Shown: positions 47,073 through 55,884 of the stretch, in pieces
Layout of the letters: every line of letters starts with the position of its first letter
How positions within the stretch are numbered: the stretch's first letter is position 1
Source of the DNA: Gammaproteobacteria bacterium LSUCC0112
GTDB lineage: Bacteria > Pseudomonadota > Gammaproteobacteria > Pseudomonadales > Pseudohongiellaceae
Direction: 5' to 3'
Assembly (NCBI GenBank): GCA_004535785.1
Contig: SPIB01000001.1
Coordinates: 1,574,116 to 1,638,115, forward strand
DNA: 64,000 nt
Notes under the pieces: model-generated
Database searches by the model: none
What the model was told of the DNA's origin: nothing
Seen by the model: only the letters and a program-made list of their open reading frames with translations
Made by a program: the position numbers and the translations under genes

Positions 47073-47549
47073 ATGTCATTACCCGCAATCGGTAAAAGTG
47101 CCCCTTCGTTTTCACTCCCCGATCAGAACGGCAACGTCGTGAGTCTGGAAAGTCTTAAAGGTAAAACTGTTGTGTTGTATTTTTACCCCAAAGCGATGAC
47201 ACCAGGCTGCACTGTCCAGGCCTGCAGTCTGCGAGACAGTCAATCCGATTTGAATAAACTTGGCGTGGTTGTGTTGGGTGTCAGCCCCGACCCTGTCAAC
47301 AAATTGCAGAAATTTATCGAAAAGGAATCCCTCAACTTCACCTTGTTGTCCGACATGGATCACGCAGTCGCCGAACGTTATGGCTCGTGGGGGTTAAAAA
47401 AATTCATGGGTCGTGAATACATGGGCATACTGCGCCAGACGTTTATCATTGATGGCGAAGGTACCTTGCGCTGTGCCATGGACGATGTCAAAACCAAAAC
47501 CCATCATGATGATGTCATCAAGTGGATCAGCTCAAATCTGGGCAATTGA
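47073..47549 (+). CDS. bcp: Thioredoxin-dependent thiol peroxidase (BCP/PrxQ)
   Basis: A 158-residue peroxiredoxin Q. The active site is YPKAMTPGCTVQACSLRD: peroxidatic Cys46 and resolving Cys51 five residues later, the PrxQ-alpha arrangement. It reduces hydrogen peroxide and organic peroxides using thioredoxin. A good Shine-Dalgarno sequence precedes the ATG. It is the first gene of a run with an esterase, pdxJ and an MFS transporter. Confidence 0.96.
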   Translation: MSLPAIGKSAPSFSLPDQNGNVVSLESLKGKTVVLYFYPKAMTPGCTVQACSLRDSQSDLNKLGVVVLGVSPDPVNKLQKFIEKESLNFTLLSDMDHAVAERYGSWGLKKFMGREYMGILRQTFIIDGEGTLRCAMDDVKTKTHHDDVIKWISSNLGN

Positions 47550-47566
47550 ATCTGGCAAGGTTGGTG

Positions 47567-48349
47567 ATGAAGCTCAACTTCAAACAATATTCAACGGCGG
47601 GAGATTCTTTGCTGATTTTGCATGGGCTGTTTGGCAGTCTGCAAAACTGGGCATGGCACAGTAAAAAGTTATCAGAAAAATTTGCTGTTTATGCGTTGGA
47701 TATGCGCAATCATGGTGCCTCCCCGCATAGCGACGACATGAATTATTCAGTGATGGCAAAGGACATTCTGGAATTTATGGATGACCATCATATCGAGTGT
47801 GCACATATTCTCGGGCACTCTATGGGCGGTAAAGTGGCTATGCAATTTGCGTTGCTGGCGCCGGAGCGTATTAACCGGCTGGTGATTGCCGATGTCGCGC
47901 CTGTTTTGTACGGAGGAGAGCGCGGCGAGCATGATGAAATTTTCGAAGGTTTGTGTGCACTGGATCTGTCGACAATAGAGAGTCGCAGTGATGCGGATGC
48001 GCGTCTGGCACCTTACGTCGACGATGAAGTTGTTCGCCAGTTTTTGCTGAGCAATCTTGTCAGGCTGGAATCGGGTGGTTTTACGTGGCGAATAAATTTG
48101 CCGGTGTTGAAAGCCTCATACAGTCAGCTAAGGGCTGCCCCCATTGCCAACGCGCCTTATCAGGGAAGGGTGTTGTTTGTTAAAGGCGAGCGATCAGACT
48201 ACATTTTGCCAGCACACAGGAACGAGGTGTTACGTCTTTTTCCTCGCGCGACACTCAAAACAATTTCGCAAACCGGCCACTGGTTGCACGCTGAAAAGCC
48301 AGATACGTTTTATCGCATCGTTGCTGATTTTCTTCAGGAAAAAATATGA
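47567..48349 (+). CDS. Alpha/beta hydrolase, YbfF-like esterase
   Basis: A 260-residue alpha/beta hydrolase. Oxyanion region LILHGLFGSLQNW, nucleophile elbow GHSMGG with Ser85, and a late histidine in SQTGHWLHAEKP; the acid is probably in the LFVKGERSDY segment. Closest to E. coli YbfF, an esterase with reported acyl-CoA activity. I chose the ATG at 47567 with AAGG upstream; the frame extends to 47522 inside bcp. Its stop overlaps the pdxJ start (ATGA). Confidence 0.88.
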   Translation: MKLNFKQYSTAGDSLLILHGLFGSLQNWAWHSKKLSEKFAVYALDMRNHGASPHSDDMNYSVMAKDILEFMDDHHIECAHILGHSMGGKVAMQFALLAPERINRLVIADVAPVLYGGERGEHDEIFEGLCALDLSTIESRSDADARLAPYVDDEVVRQFLLSNLVRLESGGFTWRINLPVLKASYSQLRAAPIANAPYQGRVLFVKGERSDYILPAHRNEVLRLFPRATLKTISQTGHWLHAEKPDTFYRIVADFLQEKI

Positions 48350-49107
48350 CATTGCTCAGTGTGAATGTGAACAAGATTGCCTTGCTCCGCAACTCGCGAG
48401 GCACCAACTTTCCGGATCTGCTGGTATTTGTGCGCCGGATATTGGCGCAAGGGGTGCGTGGCATCACCATCCATCCGCGTCCAGATGAGCGTCACATCAC
48501 TCGCCGGGATGCTGTTGAACTGACAACGTTATTACGTGATTATCCTGATGTTGAATTCAATATCGAAGGATACCCTTCGTCTGAATTTCTTGAGCTGATA
48601 AGGACACTGCGCCCCGCACAGTGCACTCTTGTACCTGATGAGCCAGGACAGCTGACGTCGGACCATGGTTGGGACGTCCGCGCGCATGAGGCGCAGCTGT
48701 CAAGAATTGTCAGTCAACTCAGAGAGTGGGGGGTGCGTAGCAGTTTATTTCTCGATCCGGATCCTGCACAGATTGCCGCAGTAAAACGCGTCGGTGCCGA
48801 CCGTATTGAGTTATACACCGAGGAATATGCGCGCGCATTTGCCGGCGGAGATCTTGAGCAATGCTCTGAGGTATTGTCGCGTTACCAACAAACAGCGGTT
48901 GCAGCGACGCATGCAGGCATCGGCGTCAATGCCGGGCATGACCTCAATTTGAAGAATCTGGCGACATTTCTGGGAATTGGCGACATCATCGAAGTATCGA
49001 TCGGCCACGCATTGATTGTTGAATCCTTGGAAATGGGCATGGATGATGTGCTGGCATTGTATCTGGCGATTACGGGCGACTTCGCCGGTGACGAGCATGC
49101 CAGTTGA
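48346..49107 (+). CDS. pdxJ: Pyridoxine 5'-phosphate synthase, divergent type
   Basis: A 253-residue TIM-barrel enzyme condensing deoxyxylulose-5-P with aminoacetone-3-P. Core residues are present: SVNVNKIALLRNSRG, GITIHPRPDERHITRRD, CTLVPDEPGQLTSDHGWDV, GVNAGHDLNLKNL and EVSIGHALI. Several positions differ from the usual enterobacterial form (HPRPDERHI versus HLREDRRHI; FNIEGYPS where others have NLEMAVT), as in the Bacteroidota-like class. It is translationally coupled to the upstream esterase by ATGA and is followed by an MFS gene overlapping by 11 nt. The usual neighbours recO/era are absent. Confidence 0.9.
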   Translation: MTLLSVNVNKIALLRNSRGTNFPDLLVFVRRILAQGVRGITIHPRPDERHITRRDAVELTTLLRDYPDVEFNIEGYPSSEFLELIRTLRPAQCTLVPDEPGQLTSDHGWDVRAHEAQLSRIVSQLREWGVRSSLFLDPDPAQIAAVKRVGADRIELYTEEYARAFAGGDLEQCSEVLSRYQQTAVAATHAGIGVNAGHDLNLKNLATFLGIGDIIEVSIGHALIVESLEMGMDDVLALYLAITGDFAGDEHAS

Positions 49108-50359
49108 TCGAAAAATTTTTTACGGTTATTGGATCATCCTTGCAGCGTTTGTCACACAGTTTGCATCGATCGGGTTGCAGAACTATGTCATAGGGCCCTT
49201 CACTATCCCGATGACAGAGGAGTTTGGCTGGACACGCGCTGAATTCACCTCGGCGCGATCGATTGGGCAAATGGTGGCAGCCTTCACCGGTTTTTTTATT
49301 GGCGCCGGGGTTGATCGCTACGGTGGCCGGCCTTTTATTCTGGTCGGAATGGTCATTTTGTCAGTCTCAGTTTATTCACTTGGCAGTGTGCAAAGCTTGA
49401 CGCACTGGATTGTTGTGAATGGTTTTATTGTCACTATCGGTGCGGCCATGATTGGCAACTTGGTTGTAAATGTGACATTGGGAAAGTGGTTTGTGAGTTT
49501 TCGTGGGCGCGCCGTTGCGCTGGCGGCCATGGGCGTGTCGTTAAGTGGTGTGCTATTGCCTCCAGTTACCACTTGGCTTGTCGATGTCTTTGATTGGCGA
49601 ACCGCGTGGCATGCCCTTGGCATTGGGGCTGCACTGTTGATAACACCCGCCGCGCTGGTTATTCGTCGCAGCCCGGAAGACTATAACCTCAATCCTGATG
49701 GTCATTCTGCAGAGCAAATGGCATCGGAAATGGGTGACCAGGCTCGTCTTGACTATGCCAGCTCCATGACCCGCCGGCAGGCGATGCGCACCGGGCGCTT
49801 TTACGCACTGGTGCTGGCATTTGGCTTGTTTCAGATATCGATCACGGTGATGTTGTTGCAGACAGTGCCATTTATGACCGATGCCGGATATTCGCGTTTG
49901 CTGGCAGCCTCAATGATTTCCCTGACGTCTATCCCGGCCTTCATCAGCAAACCGTTTTGGGGGATGTTGATCGACCGCTACAGTGCCCGGCCGCTGGCGG
50001 CGATAGGCGCCGGGATAACCGGGTTTTCTTTGATAATCATTGTGTTGGCGGTGCAGGTTCAGAATAACGTACTGGTGTATTCGGCCTTTCTGCTGATGGG
50101 TCTGGGGTGGGGCGGATTGATTCCATTGCAGGAGGTTATTTGGGCCAGCTATTTCGGGCGGCGCTATCTGGGGTCGGTACGCGCTACTGCTTTGCCGTTT
50201 ACGTTTGCCATGACCGCGTTAGGTCCGGTGCTGGCAGCAGCGCACTATGATCGGTTTGGCAACTATGACAATGCTTTTATAATGATGGCTGTTTGCAATC
50301 TCGCCGCTGCTCTCATGTTACTGCTGATATCTGACAACAGGCCTGAGCCCCGGTTTTAG
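49097..50359 (+). CDS. MFS transporter
   Basis: A 420-residue major facilitator with about 12 hydrophobic helices. The loop after helix 2 (GVDRYGGRPFILVG) matches the MFS G-x-x-x-D-R-x-G-R motif, and its repeat appears after helix 8 (GMLIDRYSARPLAAIG). It is of the monocarboxylate/OFA-like general type; substrate not assignable. The start at 49097 (MPVDRKIFYGYWII) overlaps pdxJ by 11 nt, and the open frame extending to 49016 lies inside pdxJ. Confidence 0.88.
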   Translation: MPVDRKIFYGYWIILAAFVTQFASIGLQNYVIGPFTIPMTEEFGWTRAEFTSARSIGQMVAAFTGFFIGAGVDRYGGRPFILVGMVILSVSVYSLGSVQSLTHWIVVNGFIVTIGAAMIGNLVVNVTLGKWFVSFRGRAVALAAMGVSLSGVLLPPVTTWLVDVFDWRTAWHALGIGAALLITPAALVIRRSPEDYNLNPDGHSAEQMASEMGDQARLDYASSMTRRQAMRTGRFYALVLAFGLFQISITVMLLQTVPFMTDAGYSRLLAASMISLTSIPAFISKPFWGMLIDRYSARPLAAIGAGITGFSLIIIVLAVQVQNNVLVYSAFLLMGLGWGGLIPLQEVIWASYFGRRYLGSVRATALPFTFAMTALGPVLAAAHYDRFGNYDNAFIMMAVCNLAAALMLLLISDNRPEPRF

Positions 50360-50368
50360 AGGCGAGGG

Positions 50369-51037
50369 TTATTGATCCTGTTCCATCAAGGTCACCAACG
50401 CAGGCCACACATTGTCGAGAATCATCGACTGGGCTTCTGCCGTTGGATGAATACCATCATCCTGCATCAGTGCGGCATTGTCGGCGATCCCTTCCAATAA
50501 AAATGGAATCAGCGCCAGACCATACTGCGCCGCGAGTTCAGTGTATTGGCTGTAGAACGGGCCGGTGTAGCGTGGCCCGTAATTGGGAGGAATCTGAATG
50601 CCGGCCAAAAGTACCTGTGCACCCTGCCCCTGACTGAGTTCGATCATCTCCGCAAGATTCTGGCGAATGGTGGGCACGGGCAGGCCGCGAAGGCCGTCAT
50701 TGCCGCCCAGTTCCAGGATAACAATGTCGGGTTGAGTGCTGGTCAGCATGGCTGGCAAACGCGCTAGCCCGCCGGCGGTTGTTTCACCGCTGACACTGCC
50801 ATTAACGACCTGCCACGTGTGCTTACCTTCGGCATGGAGCTTTTTCTGAAGTAAAGACACCCAGCCCTGATGTTCTTCCATGCGATAACTTGCGCTCAGG
50901 CTATCGCCCCAGACAAGAATCACTGAGTTGCCTGTGTCGCTCGCCGTAGTCCGTGAGATAAAAAACAGTGTTAGCAGCAGGGTGAATGCCAACAACTTTT
51001 GGAATCTGACAAGTTCTTGAAAAGATTTGTTAATCAT
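50369..51037 (-). CDS. tesA: Arylesterase/acyl-CoA thioesterase I (TesA)
   Basis: A 222-residue SGNH-fold hydrolase. It has a signal peptide (about 1-32), block I GDSLSASYR with Ser46, block II Gly in VNGSVSGETT, block III GGNDGLRG and block V DGIHPTAEAQ. It is periplasmic and cleaves long-chain thioesters and aryl esters. The start at 51037 (MINKSFQELVRF) follows the family; the frame continues upstream through promoter DNA. It diverges from ybbA as in E. coli, with 206 bp between. Confidence 0.95.
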   Translation of the reverse strand: MINKSFQELVRFQKLLAFTLLLTLFFISRTTASDTGNSVILVWGDSLSASYRMEEHQGWVSLLQKKLHAEGKHTWQVVNGSVSGETTAGGLARLPAMLTSTQPDIVILELGGNDGLRGLPVPTIRQNLAEMIELSQGQGAQVLLAGIQIPPNYGPRYTGPFYSQYTELAAQYGLALIPFLLEGIADNAALMQDDGIHPTAEAQSMILDNVWPALVTLMEQDQ

Positions 51038-51243
51038 AAGTCGATACAATGCACTTCCCGGGCGATCAAAGCAAAAAAACAAATGTAAATTAAGCGTAAT
51101 GTGTATACGGCGTGACTGCAATCCCGGTTTTGTGTGAACTGTGCCACTGTGCCAGAACGTACAAGATATGATACAGCTGTTAACTATCCAGACATAACTT
51201 GCCGGAATTCCGGCCCAAGACATCGAGCAGGAGCAGGTACCGC

Positions 51244-51942
51244 ATGACTAGCATGGTTGAAGCACGGCATTTGTCCAAACGAGTTACTACCAGCGAAGGA
51301 GAGCTTGTAATTCTCAGGGATATCAATCTCAGTATCAGCGCGGCCGAAACTGTTGCGATTGTTGGAGCGTCTGGTTCAGGCAAATCAACGTTGCTGGGTC
51401 TGATGGCAGGGCTGGACGGTGCCAGCAGTGGAGATATGTTGTTGGACGGGCAAAACCTCAGCACCATGGACGAGGAGCAGCGCGCGCGCCTTCGGGGTCA
51501 ATCTGTAGGCTTTGTTTTCCAGTCTTTCCAGTTGCTGCCAAGCCTGACTGCGCTGGAAAACGTGATGTTACCTATTGAGTTAAAAAATGACCGTAATGCC
51601 CGGCAAAAGGCTGCGCAGCTATTGCAGCGCGTTGGTCTGGAGGCTCGCGTAACACATTATCCCAATCAGTTATCTGGCGGCGAACAGCAGCGGGTGGCGA
51701 TTGCACGCGCTTTTGCTTCACAGGCAAAAATACTGTTTGCCGACGAGCCTACTGGCAATCTGGATACAACAACCGGCGCAAAAGTAATCGATCTGCTGTT
51801 CTCGCTCAACAAGGAGTACGGCACAACACTGGTGTTGGTGACACACGATGATCGCCTAGCGCAGCGATGTGGTCGCATGATCAGGCTTGTAGCTGGTGAA
51901 ATCACTGAGGACGTTGTTGCGGGAGTGGCTGCTCATGTCTGA
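51244..51942 (+). CDS. ybbA: ABC transporter ATPase (YbbA-like)
   Basis: A 232-residue LolD/MacB-class ATPase: Walker A GASGSGKST (41-49), signature QLSGGEQQRVAIARAF, Walker B KILFADEPTGNLD and H-loop VTHDDRLA. It starts MTSMVEARHLSKRV; a second ATG nine bases later is an alternative. Together with the FtsX-like permease that overlaps its stop by 8 nt it forms the YbbA-YbbP pair, divergent from tesA as in E. coli. Function of the pair is not settled; it is thought to export lipid-like or toxic molecules. Confidence 0.93.
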   Translation: MTSMVEARHLSKRVTTSEGELVILRDINLSISAAETVAIVGASGSGKSTLLGLMAGLDGASSGDMLLDGQNLSTMDEEQRARLRGQSVGFVFQSFQLLPSLTALENVMLPIELKNDRNARQKAAQLLQRVGLEARVTHYPNQLSGGEQQRVAIARAFASQAKILFADEPTGNLDTTTGAKVIDLLFSLNKEYGTTLVLVTHDDRLAQRCGRMIRLVAGEITEDVVAGVAAHV

Positions 51943-54568
51943 GCAAACAGGATCCGCATTTAACACGGTCAGCGTTCGCACTTTGATTGGCGTTGCGTTA
52001 CGTTTGTTATGGCGCGACTGGCGCGGTGGTGAACTGAGGCTGTTGTTGCTGGCTATGATCATGGCGGTGACCTCGGTCAGTGGCATTGCATTGTTTACCG
52101 ACCGTCTGGAACGCGCGTTGCTGCAAGAGTCTGCCAATATGCTGGCTGCAGATCGGGTGCTGGGAGCTCGCGAACAACCGCCCAGAGAATTGCTGTCTGA
52201 GGCGGAGCAGCGGGGATTGTCGACCGCGGAATATATTGCCTTTGCATCCATGGTGTTTTCAGATCAAGGCAATTTGCTAGTCGCCGCCAAAGCGGTCAGT
52301 GACACCTATCCACTCAGAGGCGATCTTCAGGTTGCTGATCAGGCGTTTGGCGTGGCCTACGTCGCTGATCAGGGGGGGCCAGCGCGCGGCGAAGTATGGG
52401 TTGAGTCACGCGTCTTGCCGAGTCTGGACATCGACATTGGTGACACCGTTTTTCTGGGTGACTCGGAATTCACCGTCAGTCGCGTGTTGGTTCAGGAGCC
52501 CGACAGGCAACAAGGCGGCATGATGGAGAATGCAGGTCCACGTTTGCTGATGCACATGGATGACGTCCCCGCGACGAATGTCATTCAACCGGGCAGTCGC
52601 GTGACTTACCGCTATTTATTCGCAGGAGAGCAGTCTGCATTGGAGGCGTACACAGACTGGGTGCGAAATCAATTTGACGGACTGTATCGATTACGCGATG
52701 TCCGTGATGAAAGCGCCGAGGTCAGTGAAGCACTCAATCGTGGTGAAAGTTTTCTGCTGCTCGGTAGCCTGTTTGCCGTATTGTTGGCGGGCGTGGCTAT
52801 TGCGTTGACTGCGCGACGGTACAGCGAGCGGCATTTTGACTACGCAGCTATTCTGAAAACCTTGGGATGTACGTCCAATCAGATTTCAATCATCTACTTT
52901 TGTATTCTGCTGGTCGTATTGCTGTTGGCAGTCATTGTTGGTTCCATTGCCGGTTGGGGATTGCATATGGTGATTCTGAACCTGCTGCAATCAGTGATTC
53001 CTATCAGTTTGCCAGAGGCCTCTGGTCTGCCATTTGTTGTTGGTGCGCTCACTGCACTGATTTGTTTATTTGCCTTTGCCTTGCCTCCGCTACTGGCGTT
53101 GAAACATACCTCGCCACTGAGAGTGTTGCGCAAGGATTTGGCTGATGCGCCCCTCAGCACGGCCTTGCCATATATATTTGGTATCGCTGGCGGTTTGCTT
53201 CTGGTGATTTGGTACAGTCAGGATTTGTTAATTACTGCAATTCTTGTTGCAGCAGTCACCAGTGTTGCAGTTGTGTTGAGTCTGCTGTCGTACGTGCTGT
53301 TGCGTAGCGGAACTGCAGCCGGTATGCGTGCTGGCAGTGCGTGGATGCTGGCCATGTCGGCAGTGCGCAGACGTCGCCGACAAAGTGTGCTGCAGGTATT
53401 GGTGTTTTCATTGACCATCATGAGCCTGCTGACACTGGGATTGTTACGTACGGATCTGATTGCCGACTGGCAGGCGCAACTGCCGGAAAACACACCCAAC
53501 CACTTTATGATGAATATCAGGAGTGATCAGGTCGCAGGCATGGAAGACTATTTGCGTGGCAACGATATCCAACCCAATCCTTTTTATCCGATGATGAGTG
53601 CTGGGCTGCTCCGGGTAAATGGAGAGACCGCTCCATTGCCTTGGGACGATGACGAAGAAGGGCAGGGTGCGAGCAGCAGTGTCACTGAGCGAAGCGCTGA
53701 AACAGCACAGGATGACAGACCGGACAGTGATGCTGAAGAAGGTGGCGGAGAGCAGCGAAGACGCGTTGAAAACCGTCAGGTGACCTACACTGCGCAATTA
53801 CCGCCCGACAATGAATTGGTGGCGGGTAGTTGGTGGGGAGAAGACACGCGCCCCGGAGAGGTGTCGGTAGAGCTCGACTATGCCAACAGGCTTCGTCTTG
53901 AGCTCGGAGATGAACTGGTATTCAGACTTGGGCAACAGGAAGTGACTGTCACAGTGACAAGTTTTCGCACGGTACGCTGGGATAATATGCAGCCTAACTT
54001 CTTCTTCATTTTTTCCCCTGGGACGCTTGACTCGATCGGTGCAACCTATCTCTCTACACTGTTGCTACAAGGTGAGCAAAAGTTATTATTGAACGAGTTA
54101 TTGAGAACCTACCCAACGATTGTTGTGTTGGAAGTTGATGCCCTTATTAAGCAGATCCAGACTATTATTGCGCAGGTCAGTTCAGCTGTAGAATTGATTG
54201 CCGTGCTGGTGCTGATTGCTGGCGCATTGGTGTTGCTGTCCTGCGTCAATGCAACACTGGATGAGCGTTTTCGAGAGAACGCAATTTTGCGAACCTTGGG
54301 TGCCGGTAGAAAACTGATCATGTCATCCTTGCTGATTGAGTTCGCGTTTATCGGTTTGTTAGCGGGTGTGATCGCAACGCTGGGTGCAGAAATCAGTGTT
54401 TACTACCTGCAGGTAGAAGTCTTTCAACAGGAATTTGTTCCTCACTATTGGGTGTGGGTCGTGGGGCCCGTGGCGGGCACGTTGATCATCGCGTCATTGG
54501 GTGTGAATGCCACACGACGTGTGGTCAGCACCAGTCCACTGGCTGTGTTGCGGAATTTATCAGCGTAA
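51935..54568 (+). CDS. ybbP: FtsX-like ABC permease (YbbP-like)
   Basis: An 877-residue permease. It has a first membrane helix near residues 30-52, a large periplasmic domain (about 55-270), four central membrane helices forming the first FtsX repeat (about 280-400), further helices around 415-465 and 495-515, a second periplasmic domain (about 520-750) and the final three-helix FtsX repeat (about 750-877). An acidic, Gln/Ser/Asp/Glu-rich insert (about 570-617) lies in the second periplasmic domain and makes the protein somewhat longer than E. coli YbbP. Start at 51935 overlaps ybbA. Confidence 0.92.
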   Translation: MSEQTGSAFNTVSVRTLIGVALRLLWRDWRGGELRLLLLAMIMAVTSVSGIALFTDRLERALLQESANMLAADRVLGAREQPPRELLSEAEQRGLSTAEYIAFASMVFSDQGNLLVAAKAVSDTYPLRGDLQVADQAFGVAYVADQGGPARGEVWVESRVLPSLDIDIGDTVFLGDSEFTVSRVLVQEPDRQQGGMMENAGPRLLMHMDDVPATNVIQPGSRVTYRYLFAGEQSALEAYTDWVRNQFDGLYRLRDVRDESAEVSEALNRGESFLLLGSLFAVLLAGVAIALTARRYSERHFDYAAILKTLGCTSNQISIIYFCILLVVLLLAVIVGSIAGWGLHMVILNLLQSVIPISLPEASGLPFVVGALTALICLFAFALPPLLALKHTSPLRVLRKDLADAPLSTALPYIFGIAGGLLLVIWYSQDLLITAILVAAVTSVAVVLSLLSYVLLRSGTAAGMRAGSAWMLAMSAVRRRRRQSVLQVLVFSLTIMSLLTLGLLRTDLIADWQAQLPENTPNHFMMNIRSDQVAGMEDYLRGNDIQPNPFYPMMSAGLLRVNGETAPLPWDDDEEGQGASSSVTERSAETAQDDRPDSDAEEGGGEQRRRVENRQVTYTAQLPPDNELVAGSWWGEDTRPGEVSVELDYANRLRLELGDELVFRLGQQEVTVTVTSFRTVRWDNMQPNFFFIFSPGTLDSIGATYLSTLLLQGEQKLLLNELLRTYPTIVVLEVDALIKQIQTIIAQVSSAVELIAVLVLIAGALVLLSCVNATLDERFRENAILRTLGAGRKLIMSSLLIEFAFIGLLAGVIATLGAEISVYYLQVEVFQQEFVPHYWVWVVGPVAGTLIIASLGVNATRRVVSTSPLAVLRNLSA

Positions 54569-54593
54569 TTAACAGGCGTTTGGAGAAACTGAT

Positions 54594-55220
54594 ATGACTA
54601 TCAAGACACTTTTTTTCCCTGTTTTTTTTACAACAGTAATGGCGCTGCTGTCGGGTACGGCTCTTTCGCAGTCAACGATGATCAATCCAGAAGAGATGTC
54701 GCGCAACTGCGTGTTTGGGGACTGTCTCGAGGGTTTTGGAATTCTGGAGTTGCGCACCAGTCATGGTGCAGACCGTTACGAAGGCAACTTCAAAGACGGC
54801 ATGTTTCATGGCACCGGGCGGTTTGAGCAAATGATCAGCAGCACCGGTCGATCGTATTATGATGGCGATTGGAATCTGGGTGTCAGGCATGGCAGAGGTA
54901 CTTACTGGAACGGTGTGTCCAATTTGTACATTGGTCAGTGGCGCAATGATTTGAGGCATGGCCAAGGATCATATTTCTTCGGCTTGACAGATTGGGCACC
55001 AAACAAACATACCGAGAGTTGGTTGCAGGAAAATGTTGAAAACTATACCGGTGAGTTTGTGGATGACTTGTATCAGGGCAGTGGAACTTACCGTTGGCCC
55101 GATGGTCAGAGGTACGTTGGCACTTTTTACGCCAATGAAAAACATGGTGCGGGTACGTTTTTTTATGCCAGTGGTACGCGTCGTGAGCAGTTTTGGGAAT
55201 ATGGGCGTTTTCTCAGGTAA
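54594..55220 (+). CDS. Secreted MORN-repeat protein
   Basis: A 208-residue protein with a signal peptide (about 1-25, ALLSGTALSQ) and at least five MORN repeats: YEGNFKDGMFHGTGRF, YDGDWNLGVRHGRGTYW, YIGQWRNDLRHGQGSYFF, YTGEFVDDLYQGSGTYRW and YVGTFYANEKHGAGTFFY. A Cys pair near the mature N-terminus (CVFGDC) may form a disulfide. It lies 25 bp downstream of ybbP and 9 bp upstream of pdxH on the same strand. MORN repeats form elongated beta sheets that bind proteins or membranes; its role in the periplasm is unknown. Confidence 0.88.
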   Translation: MTIKTLFFPVFFTTVMALLSGTALSQSTMINPEEMSRNCVFGDCLEGFGILELRTSHGADRYEGNFKDGMFHGTGRFEQMISSTGRSYYDGDWNLGVRHGRGTYWNGVSNLYIGQWRNDLRHGQGSYFFGLTDWAPNKHTESWLQENVENYTGEFVDDLYQGSGTYRWPDGQRYVGTFYANEKHGAGTFFYASGTRREQFWEYGRFLR

Positions 55221-55229
55221 GGGACGTAA

Positions 55230-55871
55230 ATGATGGACTTGCAGGATATACGACGTGATTTTCGTAAAGGAACACTGACACGGGATGAGTTGACTGATGA
55301 TCCGATTGAACAATTCAAGCTGTGGATGCAACAGGCTTTAACAACGGATCTGGTGGATCCCACTGCCATGGTATTGGCAACCAGTGCTCGCGATGGTCAG
55401 GTCAGTCAGCGGGTGGTTTTGCTCAAAGGGCTGGATGAGCGTGGATTCGTGTTTTATACCAATTACGAAAGCCGCAAGTCCCGGGAGATTTCGGTAAACT
55501 CCAAGGTCAGTTTGCATTTCCCCTGGTTTGCAATTGAGCGGCAAGTGATGGTGTGTGGTGTGGCGGAAAAAGTATCACTGGACGAGTCGCGGTCCTATTT
55601 TCAAAGTCGCCCACGAGACAGTCAGTTGGCAGCTTGGGCGTCACCACAGAGCAGGGTTTTAAGTTCGCGCGAAGCGATGATGCAACAGCTGGAAAGTTTG
55701 CAAAAAAAATATGCCGATGCTGAGATTCCGTTGCCGGAATTCTGGGGCGGTTACCGGGTGCGTCCAAGCCAGATTGAGTTCTGGCAGGGTGGCGCCAATC
55801 GTTTGCATGATCGTTTTGTATACACCCTGCAACCCGGGCAAGCTTGGCAAATCGACAGGTTGGCACCGTAA
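55230..55871 (+). CDS. pdxH: Pyridoxamine 5'-phosphate oxidase
   Basis: A 213-residue FMN enzyme of vitamin B6 synthesis and salvage. It has AMVLATSARDGQVSQRVVLLKG, GFVFYTNYESRKSREIS, QSRPRDSQLAAWAS and EFWGGYRVRPSQIEFWQG with the final NRLHDRF, the full PNPOx set. Length is standard. It may start at either of two adjacent ATGs. It lies 9 bp after the MORN gene; the other B6 gene in the window is the divergent pdxJ. Confidence 0.97.
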   Translation: MMDLQDIRRDFRKGTLTRDELTDDPIEQFKLWMQQALTTDLVDPTAMVLATSARDGQVSQRVVLLKGLDERGFVFYTNYESRKSREISVNSKVSLHFPWFAIERQVMVCGVAEKVSLDESRSYFQSRPRDSQLAAWASPQSRVLSSREAMMQQLESLQKKYADAEIPLPEFWGGYRVRPSQIEFWQGGANRLHDRFVYTLQPGQAWQIDRLAP

Positions 55872-55884
55872 AAGTAACGCGTGG

